Notes under the pieces: model-generated
Database searches by the model: none
What the model saw: only the letters and a program-made list of their open reading frames with translations
What the model was told of the DNA's origin: nothing
Position numbers and translations under genes: made by a program
Assembly: GCA_023374025.1 (NCBI GenBank)
Contig: SIJG01000038.1
Span: 83,797 to 147,796, forward strand
DNA: 64,000 bases
From: Heterodera schachtii
Lineage: Eukaryota; Nematoda; Chromadorea; Rhabditida; Heteroderidae
Direction: 5' to 3'
Shown: in pieces, positions 55,646 to 64,000 of the stretch
Position numbering within the stretch: the first letter of the stretch is position 1
Layout: each line of letters begins with the position of its first letter

Positions 55646-58308
55646 ATGTTTAACCCTGTTTCAACACTTTTATTTATCATTAATATTCTTTTTCATTTTT
55701 TATTTCCTTTTTCAAATACAAATCCATCGGTGAGTTAATTAATTCAGGGCTCGGATCGTACCAAGTCACTTTCCAAGTACAGGCATGACAATTTCTAAGA
55801 ACATAACGTGGGAAGTTTGTGAAATCCAAGTACATAAAGAATTTTGAACAATACGTAATAAATACTGCTGCTCGAGACTCTCGGTCTCGAATCTCGACTC
55901 GAGAAAACCTCGGATTTTTTGGTCTCGGTCTCGAGTCTCGGGTTTTCGGTCTCGGTCTTCGAGACCGAGATTCTTTACACCCCTAAGGATTGGCTTTTGG
56001 TAAACTTATATTTTATATATTTTTGATCATCAACATAGGCGTGGTCCAGTGGGTTGTGCCTAATTTTTCTTTGGATTAGTTCCCCTCCAAATAGGTTATT
56101 TCTTCTAATTTTACGAAAATTCAAAATAAATTTAATATTCAGTTGGTTTTTTCAATTTAAATCAAGAAAAAAGGAATAGCTTAAAATATGTGCTTAATGT
56201 AAATCTTTTCATATACAATGCCAGAATTAGCAGTTTTCACCTGTCGACGCCTAAAACCATCAAATTTTTCTTAAAAAATGAGCTCAAAACTGCAAAATTT
56301 TGTTATTATTTTGATTCAATCTGTTAACATTTTCAAAATTTCCCATAGCAACGCCTGTTGGCACCGCCGGACTCCCTGTTCCCCTAACTTTTTGACAAAA
56401 GCGCGTCGCAAAAAATGGTAAAAAAAATCCATGTAAATAAATCTTATGAATCATGAGGTGAAAATATAATATTTTTTATTATCTTTACATATAATTCTAA
56501 ACTGAGCGGTGCGGTGGCATTGCGCCGCAGGGAGAAAAATTGGGAATTGACTATTTTTAAACAGATTTTCACTGAAAACTATCTATTTTTTAGGTCAATT
56601 AGCAAAAATAATGATACTTTTAACAGAGTGCAAAATAAAAAAAAATTTTCATTAAATTGACATTTTTTACATTCAAATGCAAAAATACCGATTTCCAAGT
56701 ACAATCATGGAAACCGTTAAAATTTCCAAGTACGAAAGCCGAAATATAAGTACGTACTTGGCATCCAAGTACGAATCCGAGCCCTGAATTAATTTGAATA
56801 ATTAATTTAAATAATCAATTTTGATTAGGGTGACGACAAAACATTAATTGCGCTAATCAGAAATGATCAAACAATGCAAATCAGTGAATATTCAAAGCAA
56901 AGATATGAGGCATACCTTGGCATGGTATATTTTATGAAAAAGAATTGGCAGTGTGACGAAATTGGGAAGGGATTTGAAGAATATGAACGGACAGAATGCC
57001 AAAAATATCGCAAATACTTGGACTTTTTATATGAATATTTGATCAGAGAATACGTCGGAATTCCAACAGTGAAGCCAAAATTCGTAATTGAAAAGAGAAT
57101 TGAAATTGAAGGACCAATAATTTATGTGGTGAATTGTCTCGTCAAAATTTCGCAGTTTTATTTTGTCAAATGGCGTGGACCAAATTTGGAACATAAATTA
57201 AACAGATTATTTGTTTATTATTTTGAACCAAAATTGTTGAATGAGAAAAGATTGCATTATGGAGTTAAATTAGTCAATGAAAAACAAATGCCAATTAATG
57301 AAATGATTTTGCAATTGGCAATTGAAACAGCGAATAATTATAAAACAAATGAAAGTTTAGAAGAAATAATTAAAGAAAATTGTGGAGAAAAATTTGAACA
57401 ATATTTAGAAGAAATGTTCAAAAAAGCGGAAGAGAAGGCAAAAAAAGAAATCATAAATGATGACAAACATTTTATAATACATCATACAGAATTCTGTGAT
57501 CAGCAGTGGACATGGGTGAGACTTCACATTCAATCAAAATAAATAAATTATAATTTTAGATTACAGATGCTTTATTTACGGAATTTGTCAAAGGATTAGC
57601 GACAAATTTTAATAAATTTTTTATGATGGCTAAAGAATATTTAAATTATTTACGTCGAAGAATACAGATAGGATTCACGATCCCTTTTGAGTTTAGTAAA
57701 ATGCTGAATATGAAAGAGTATTTGACACAAAAATATGAAGCCCTTCTTGGCATTATTTATGTGACGAGAAAGAATTGGCATTGTTACAAAATTGGGAAAG
57801 AATTTGAAGAAAGATGCCAAAAACACCTAAATTATTTGGATATTTTATATGAATATTTGTTCCGGATTTATGCTAAAGGTTTGATATTTCCATAATAAAA
57901 ATAAATTTTTTTTAAATTTTATTTTATTAAGCAAAAAGTCCGAAGGTGTCGGAACAATTGCCACCATTGGTGAAGCCATTATTTATTAAAGAATATGTTT
58001 CGGAAGAATTAATTGCTATTATCGAAACCTTGAATTCTCATTCGATTTCGTTTTGGGGCAAAGTTGATGTTAATTTCAAAGTGTTGGAAGATAATAATAA
58101 TAATAATGTGAAAATACAAAAAATACAATTGAAAAATGAGAAGGAATTGATTTATGAAATTAAGAAAGTGCAAAATTGGGAAAATTCTTCAACTAAAAAT
58201 AAAAAAGAAGTTGAAATTGCCAACCTTCGAAAAGAATTTGAGCAAAAAATGAAACAAATGTATGAAGATACAAAAGAAAAAGTGATAAAAGCAAATACAG
58301 CAAATTAA
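55646..58308 (+). CDS. Secreted two-module family protein, intact prototype (488 residues)
   Basis: Four exons join in phase: 55646-55729, 56829-57515, 57560-57878 and 57932-58308. Exon 1 encodes 28 residues with a hydrophobic core (TLLFIINILFHFLFPFSN), a predicted signal peptide. Exon 2 is module 1: NWQC at Cys70, ECQKYRKYLDFLYEYL with Cys85, TVKPKFV, GPIIYVVNCL, PINEMILQLAIE, and a Lys/Glu helix ending WTW. Exons 3-4 are module 2 with the same order: FVKGLATN, NWHC at Cys332, RCQKHLNYLDILYEYL with Cys343, PPLVKPLF and a Lys/Glu helix. I do not recognise the family. A secreted helical protein stabilised by one disulfide per module is inferred. Intron 1 carries a transposon. The protein stops at TAA 58306-58308; the same frame would continue into a shorter version of the usual tail. 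An effector role is possible but not shown. Confidence 0.75.
55745..56786. mobile_element. hAT-type non-autonomous element with 8-base target duplication
   Basis: The element starts CAGGGCTCGGATCGTAC and ends GTACGAATCCGAGCCCTG, near-perfect terminal inverted repeats of the hAT type. It is flanked by AATTAATT at 55737-55744 and 56787-56794, an exact 8-base target duplication as known for hAT elements. Its 1042 bases have no transposase frame. The interior includes a TCTCGGTCTCGAG-rich hairpin at about 55870-55975. It sits wholly within intron 1 of the intact family gene, so it lengthens that intron from about 50 to 1099 bases. Confidence 0.85.
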
Positions 58309-58553
58309 GATGACGATGAATTTGACACTATCATTTCGTCGCTACAATAAAATAATCATTCGCTTTCCATTAAATTCATTAGCTCTTCCTATCATTTTCT
58401 ATTTCATTTTATTTGATATTTCGTTCTGTTTTCTCGTTTCTTTTCTGTCCTTTTTTCTTCATTTTGGCCACTTCTATGAGACATTTATGACCATTATGGC
58501 TTCTTTTTTTTATATAAATACATATTTTTTCCTCGATTCTTCATGCTATGAAT

Positions 58554-59898
58554 CGTGGTGCGACTTTTGGGGATTTGCAACTTGGGGACCCGACATTTGG
58601 GGACCCGACATTTGGGGACCCGACTTTTGGGGATCCCCACATTTGGGGACCCGACTTTTGGGGATCCCGACATTTGGGGACCCGACTTTTGGGGACCCGA
58701 CACTTAGGGAAACCGACATTTGGGGACCCGACATTTGGGGATCGAACGTCTTTTGGGGATACGACATTTGGGGAACTCAACATTTGGGGACCCGACATTT
58801 GGGGACCCGACTTTTGGGGATCCCGACATTTGGGGACCCGACTTTTGGGGATCCCGACATTTGGGGACCCGACTTTTGGGGACCCGACACTTAGGGAAAC
58901 CGACATTTGGGGACCCGACACTTAGGGAAACCGACATTTGGGGACCCGACTTTTGGGGATCCCGACATTTGGGGACCCGACTTTTGGGGATCCCGACATT
59001 TGGGGACCCGACTTTTTGGGGACCCGACACTTAGGGAAACCGACATTTGGGGATACGACATTTGGGGAACTCAACATTTGGGGACCCGACATTTGGGGGC
59101 CCGACATTTGGGGATTTTATTAACTCAAAAAAAAATTTAAAAATTTATCCAAATTAGACAAATTTACGTCTGCTTTAGCCAGAGCTAATTCCATTGCAAG
59201 AAAAAACAAAATAATATTTTTAAAATTAACTCTGTTTCCGGACTCACCGCGAGTAGGAAGCGGAATTTTGATCACATATTAACCACAAATCACAATACAT
59301 TTTAGTATGCACAGTACACCCTTTCCAATTTTTATTTAAAACGCCTTTCCCAAGGGCCAACGGGATGTGAAAACAGAATTAATCACCATTTGGGTCGTCC
59401 CAATTCTCAAAATCATTGCGCATAAATCTGTATTGCAAAGATCTGAGATGAGTAAGAATCTCATCATCGTTTGGGTTCTCAATCGCACTAAAGCCTTCAA
59501 CCAAATTTCGATATTGGAAAGGGTGTACTGTACATACTAAAATGTATTATGATTTGTCTATTGTGTTGTGGTTAGTATGGGCTTAAAATTCCGCTTCCTA
59601 CTCGCGGTGAGTCCGGAAACAGAGTTAATTTTAAAAATATTATTTTGTTTTTTCTTGCAATGGAATTAACTCTGGCTAAAGCAGACGTAAATTTGTCTAA
59701 TTGGATAAATTTTTAAATTTTTTTTTGAGTTAATAAAATCCCCAAATGTCGGGTCCCCAAATGTCGGGTCCCCAAATGTCGAGTTCCCCAAATGTCGTAT
59801 CCTCAAAAGACATTCGATCCCCAAATGTCGGGTCGCCAAATGTCGGTTTCCCCAAAAGTCGGGTCCCCAAGTTGCAAATCCCCAAAAGTCGGGTAGCC
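58554..59898. mobile_element. Foldback element with minisatellite arms
   Basis: The left arm (58562-59113) has dozens of copies of a 15-base unit, ACCCGACATTTGGGG and variants. The right arm (about 59742-59893) has the inverse units. Inside these, 59114-59340 and 59510-59741 are inverted copies of a unique stretch (CCGGACTCACCGCGAGTAGG). The outermost GACTTTTGGGGATTTGCAAC is shared by both ends. CTATGAAT at 58546-58553 and 59899-59906 is a likely 8-base target duplication. Open frames across the arms are repeat artefacts. Confidence 0.8.
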
Positions 59899-59906
59899 CT
59901 ATGAAT

Positions 59907-60485
59907 AGTAGGAAAAACACACTTTTTTGGCTACTTTCCTGTTTTGAAGGCACACCTTATTTTTTTTATAAAATAGCAACAAAGAGCATGGCACTTATTG
60001 AGAAATGTTGGACTCGTATTTATGCGAGTTTCTTTGGCGCGAGGACTGTAAGCGACGTAACGTCGATGCACTTGAGAAAATTTTGGCGGAAATTGTTGAT
60101 TTTACGCCTCCAAAATAAGTCTATTAATACTGAACGCTCTTTGTTGAAGAATTTTTGAGAATTTATCGAAATTTCTCGAGTAAAACTAAAATAGACTTTT
60201 TTTTTTTTGAAAGTGTACCCCTAAAAAGCTGGTTTTTCAAAAAAAATATATCAAAAAATTAATTTTTAAAATACTGAAAGATCATTCTAAGCCTATTTAG
60301 GTCATTTTGGTGCCATTTTTTGTCTATTTGACAATTCCGAAGAATTTACCAAAAAATAACCATTTTAATTTACATATTTTCTTACACATTTTAAACATAT
60401 TTCGCAATTTTTCTTACACAAAAAAAGAAGCTCTAATGACTAGTCAAATTTTGAAATCTTAGAGGAATTTTGTGGCACGGCGGCG
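59907..60485. other. AT-rich spacer with a GC-rich core at its end
   Basis: The 85-residue frame at 59901-60158 has no motif and begins inside the target duplication. GGCGGCGCCGACAGGCG lies at about 60480-60496, similar to cores near 17740 and 31450. Confidence 0.4.
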
Positions 60486-60499
60486 CCGACAGGCGTCGC

Positions 60500-61135
60500 C
60501 GAGCATCTTTAGTCTAAATTTTGAATTTCTTTAATTTTCATTGGATGTTAAATCTTACCCATATTCATTGATCATCGAATTTTGTATCCACAACTATCAA
60601 ATGCTTGTCACCATTTTTTCATCTGCAGTCCATAAACCCTCTTTTTGGTCTTTCATCCGCTTTTTTGAATATTTCCTCCAAATTTTTCTCAAAATTTCTC
60701 TTATTATTTCGTCTAGACTTTCATTTGTTTTATATTGAGTCGCTGTGACAATTGTCAATTGCAAAAACATTTCATTAATTGGCAATTTTGGATCATTTCA
60801 TAATTCAATCTCTCCTCATTTAACAATTTTTGTAGAAAAACAAAGTAAATCGAATTAAATAATATATTCAAATCATGTTGAAAAAACATATTCCCATATA
60901 ATCCGAAATTTTGACCAGGCCATTCACCAAATAAATTATTGATTTCTTTATTGCAATTCGGTCTATAATCACAAATTTTGGCTTCACTGTTGGAATTCCG
61001 GTGTATTCTCTGCACAAATATTCGTACAAAATGTCCAAATATTTGCGATATTTTTGGCATTATGTCAATTCATATTCATCAAATTCCTCCGCAATTTTGT
61101 CACTGTGTCAATTATCTCGCATATAATGCAATTAA
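60500..61135 (-). pseudogene. Exon 2 of the secreted family, decayed
   Basis: The minus strand shows the donor region near 60558, the PINEMFLQLTIVTA block near 60740-60785, and module-1 sequence up to the YRKYLDILYEYLCREY segment near 61010-61060. It carries several shifts and an inserted or altered middle (60830-60960). Exon 1 is not visible. Confidence 0.6.
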
Positions 61136-61550
61136 ATTAAACGGAAATAAAAAATGATGCGAAATAATAATAAAAGAATATTTTTTGCTAATTTTAATTA
61201 TTTTAAAAAAAATTGGATATTTTTTCCGGAGATCAGTAGAGTAGTGATTTTTCATTTGAATAAAAAGCCCATTAATGAATAAAAAGAATAATTTTGATTT
61301 TGTTTAAATCTTTTTATAAACATAGCCACAGAAAAATGAAATTTTACTAAAAATATTTTAATTATATTTTAATCGTTGAACCTGAACAAAAAACTGCAAC
61401 AAAAGTCATTTGATGAAATATTTGTAGAAAAATGGGAAGAAGGAGAATAAAAATTTGAAGAACAAAGCGAAATAATTGAAAATTTCTATTAAATTAAAGA
61501 AAAAATAAAACAAAAAGGAATAAAATATTGAAAAAAAATTTGTTCCTTCC
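61136..61550. other. AT-rich spacer, nothing recognised
   Basis: Low-complexity sequence; no repeat or gene is supported. Confidence 0.4.
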
Positions 61551-61554
61551 CAAT

Positions 61555-61930
61555 TTTGTTTCAGTGCCAATTCTCTCTCATCAAATACAAAAGGCCAAGA
61601 TGGGCTTCATATTTTTGCGTCAAATACTTTTTCATTTTTTCAATTTCGTATACATTATACCCATAAATATTTCTTTTTTCTTTAAATCGATATAAATAAT
61701 TTGAATATTCTTCAGCCATCTTTACAAATTTTTCTCTCATTATTCCGTCTAAACTTTCATTTGTTTGGTATTCATTCGCTTTGTCAATTGCCAATTGTAA
61801 AATCATTTCATTAATTGGTAATTTTGTTTCATTTTCCAATTTAAATTCATAATTAAAGCTCTCCTCATTCAACAATTTTGGTAAAAAATCATCATCGAAC
61901 AATTTGTTTAATTTATATTCATATCTTTGC
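61555..61930 (-). pseudogene. Fused exon 2/exon 3 copy of the secreted family
   Basis: On the minus strand one open frame runs from the PKLLNEESFNYEFKLENE region through PINEMILQLAIDKANEYQ straight into MAEEYSNYLYRF and QKYEAHLGLLYLMRENWH. The end of module 1, the intron and the start of exon 3 are deleted, but the frame stays open. It is truncated at both ends. Confidence 0.6.
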
Positions 61931-62250
61931 TGAAATGATGAATGTCTGTTATTTTCCTGTGATTGATTTAGTAAATGAAGAGGAATTGAATTGCGGAATT
62001 AAACATGAGAAAAGTGTGGAAAAGGCAATAAAAATGAAACGGAAACAAAAATTGCAAATCTTCGTAAAGAATTTAAACGAAAAATGGAAAATGTATGCAA
62101 AAATGTTAAGGAAGAAATGGCAAAATTGGAAAAAGCAAAATCAGAAGCCGAATGTGATGAAGAAAGAAAAACTCTGGAAACTGAATACGATGACAAATTT
62201 GGCACTTTCATTACGTCGCCATTTTCATAAAAAATCCTTGATTTTCCCAT
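61931..62250 (+). pseudogene. Exon 4 tail copy of the secreted family, opposite strand
   Basis: NEEELNCGIKHEKS is followed, after a shift, by a RKEFKRKMENVCKNVKEEMA-type helix and the terminal block with 3' flank. It is joined back-to-back with the minus-strand fragment at 61930. Confidence 0.55.
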
Positions 62251-62254
62251 AAAA

Positions 62255-62575
62255 TGATTTACGCTTCTAATTTTTAGTATTTTTCCATTTTCTTTTGGAA
62301 TGCTTCTTCTGTCTCTTTTTTTATTTCCAGTTTTTTTGTGTTGTTTTGTCATTTTCCTTTTTTGTATTTATAAATTTATTCTTTATTTGTGCTTTTCCTT
62401 TTTTGTATTTATAAATTTATTCTTTATTGTCTTTATATGACTAATAACGCGATTTTGCTGGGGTCCTGATCAGGGTTGGACGAAGTTCGCTTAGCACTCG
62501 AAGTTGAAGCCAAAGGCGAAGGCTTTTTTTACCCAAGGCGAGTTTTGAAATTCGAGTTCAAAAAACCCAGGTCGA
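62255..62575. other. Family 3' flank and a small unique insert
   Basis: The TTGTGTTGTTTTGTCATTTTCC flank is duplicated in part at 62380-62420. CAGGGTTGGACGAAGTTCG at about 62473 resembles the start of a hAT-type repeat. No partner end was found. Confidence 0.35.
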
Positions 62576-62755
62576 TGACAATATGCTAATTGCAGTTCGA
62601 AAATCCAAATCAATAAATGTTCAGTGAAAAAATATGAGGCCACACCCTGTCATTATGTATTTTATGAGAAAGAATTGTAAATGTGACAAAATTCATGGAA
62701 ATTTTGATGAATACGAACAGAGAGAATGCCAAAAATACCGAAACTATTCAGCATG
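62575..62755 (+). pseudogene. Exon 2 start fragment of the secreted family
   Basis: It starts after CCCAG with VDDNMLIAVRKSKSIN, shifts, then keeps NCKCDKIHGNFDEYEQRECQ and YRN before ending at unrelated sequence at 62755. Confidence 0.6.
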
Positions 62756-63485
62756 AAAAAAGCATAAAAAGGCAAAATCAGTACAAAAAACTGGAAAAAA
62801 GTTGCAACTGAAGCGGAATTATTTGCTCACTAATTGCCGCTCAAATCGCTGAACATTTGCCAAATGTTTAGCCGATTCATTGTGATGTTTCTAATTATTA
62901 AATCAGCCAATTGGTGCCTTTAAATAATAAGTTGTTTGTTTTGTTGTTGCCGCTGACGCCATTTATGACTAGGGATGATATTTTTATGTGCTAAAAACTG
63001 CCAAAATAGTTAGTTTTTAGGTTCTAAAAAACGCCAAAACAGGTGCTAAAATGGGAAAATAGGTACCAAAAAGTTCCAAATTTAGGGGTTTAATATGACA
63101 AAATTTAATTCTAAAAACAACAAAATTAAGCTAAATCAGTATTGAGAAACACAATTTTAAAAATCAAAAATTCTTGACAATAAATTAAAGAAATAAAATT
63201 TGGAGATGAATTTTTGAGAAAATTTTACATTTCTTAGAAGTGCTTTTTGAAATAGGTTTTAGGTCGATTCTTAGGGATATATTTCTACGTTTTTATTGCA
63301 TTTTTGTTCGTAAATTTTTTTTGAAAATCACTGAAAATATTATAGAAAATTCCTCAAAATGACGAAATAGCACAAAAAAGCACCAAAAAATGCCATAGTC
63401 GGCATGAAATTTTGGACCTAGAACCTCAAACCAAGTTAGAAAGCCGTTTTCATTAAACGAATTGTTAGATGCTTAAGAACCAAGA
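62756..63485. other. AT-rich spacer with GCCAAAA/GGCACAAA motifs
   Basis: GTGCTAAAAACTGCC, AAAACGCCAAAACAGGTGC and AGCACCAAAAAATGCC motifs resemble the insertion at 12728-12968, so both may derive from one repeat. No gene is seen. Confidence 0.35.
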
Positions 63486-63489
63486 TTAT

Positions 63490-64000
63490 TGAATGAGTAG
63501 CTATTGAATTATGAATTATTTAAAATTGAAATTATCAGAAAGTGCAAATCAGTGAATATTCAAAGCAAAAATATGAGGGAGACACCTTGGGTTTTGTATT
63601 TTATATGAGAAAGAATTGGCATTGAGACAAAATAGCAAAGGAATTTGATGAATTTGAACGGACGGAATGCCAAAAATATCGCAAATATTTGGAAATTTTA
63701 TGCAAATATTTGAGCAGAGAATACTTCGGAATTTCCACCGTGAAGTCAAACTTTGTCTTTAAAGAGAAATTGAAATTAAAGAGTCAATAATTTATTTGGT
63801 GAATTGCCTGGCCAAAATTGCGGATTATTTTAATGGGAATATGTTTTTTCATCATAATTTAAATATATTATTTAATTCGATTTACTTTGTTTTTCTACCA
63901 AAATTGTTAAATGAGGAGAGATTGAATTATGAAGCAAGCCAATTAATGAAATGATTTTGCAATTAGCAATTGACACAGCGAATGAATGGCAAACAAATGA
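63490..64000 (+). pseudogene. Exon 2 of the secreted family, decayed, runs off the window
   Basis: QISEYSKQKYEG, NWH followed by TGA where TGT (Cys) is usual, EFDEFERTECQKYRKYLE and YFGISTVKSNFVF are recognisable. A shift follows near 63765, and the PINEMILQLAIDTANEWQTN block reaches the right edge. The signal exon is not seen upstream. Confidence 0.6.

Noticed and set aside
58494..59140. Several long frames with GDPTFGDP or SPNVGSPN repeats
   Set aside because: They are products of the 15-base repeat in the foldback arms and are present in many frames and both strands.
59901..60158. 85-residue frame after the foldback element
   Set aside because: It has no motif and no homologous copy, and it starts inside the target duplication.

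Overview
The window looks like nuclear DNA of a nematode, most plausibly a plant-parasitic root-knot-type species (inference). Introns are very short (about 45-60 bases, GTAAG/GTGAG...TTTCAG or TTTTAG). An Argonaute PAZ fragment of nematode type is present. Beyond about 8 kb the DNA is extremely AT-rich and full of satellites, foldback elements and decayed gene copies. A run of ten N at 42373-42382 shows it is a scaffold.

Bases 1-8.2 kb are compositionally different (clearly richer in G+C, with Gln/Gly/Asn codon runs). They hold a PAZ-only Argonaute-like gene end (+), then a minus-strand set: a small acidic protein, a multi-exon family-B DNA polymerase of the viral/plasmid/Polinton type, and a 228-residue replication-protein-A-like zinc-finger/OB protein. 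Together these read as the replication module of an integrated virus-like or Maverick-like element, although no integrase, ATPase or capsid gene lies inside the window.

Bases 8.2-11.24 kb are three tandem arrays in a row: a 258-base palindrome-rich repeat, a TGGTCCATTAG minisatellite, and a G-rich 146-base repeat with a perfect 16-base hairpin. The last is a candidate telomere-like or subtelomeric array.

Bases 11.4-64 kb are dominated by one multigene family that I do not recognise. The best copy (55646-58308, +) has four exons and encodes 488 residues: a signal peptide, then two homologous modules of about 230 residues, each with a conserved NWxC...CQK cysteine pair, Tyr-rich helices and a Lys/Glu-rich tail. 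A second copy (20298-21711, +) encodes a truncated 423-residue form. About twenty further copies or fragments lie on both strands, broken by frameshifts, nonsense codons, exon loss and insertions. Two of them (49.6-51.1 kb and 52.0-53.2 kb) share the same frameshift. A separate 77-residue predicted secreted protein is intact at 39864-40097 (-); its copy at 26607-26840 has a nonsense codon.

The cluster is built from inverted and direct duplications: 24.29-26.99 kb against 39.72-42.37 kb inverted; 45.1-46.3 kb against 47.9-49.5 kb inverted; 34.9-35.5 kb against 54.4-55.2 kb direct. Insertions include a hAT-type non-autonomous element with a perfect 8-base target duplication in intron 1 of the intact gene, and a foldback element whose arms are 15-base minisatellites just downstream of it. 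The picture is rapid birth and death of a secreted-protein family in a repeat-driven, possibly subtelomeric region.
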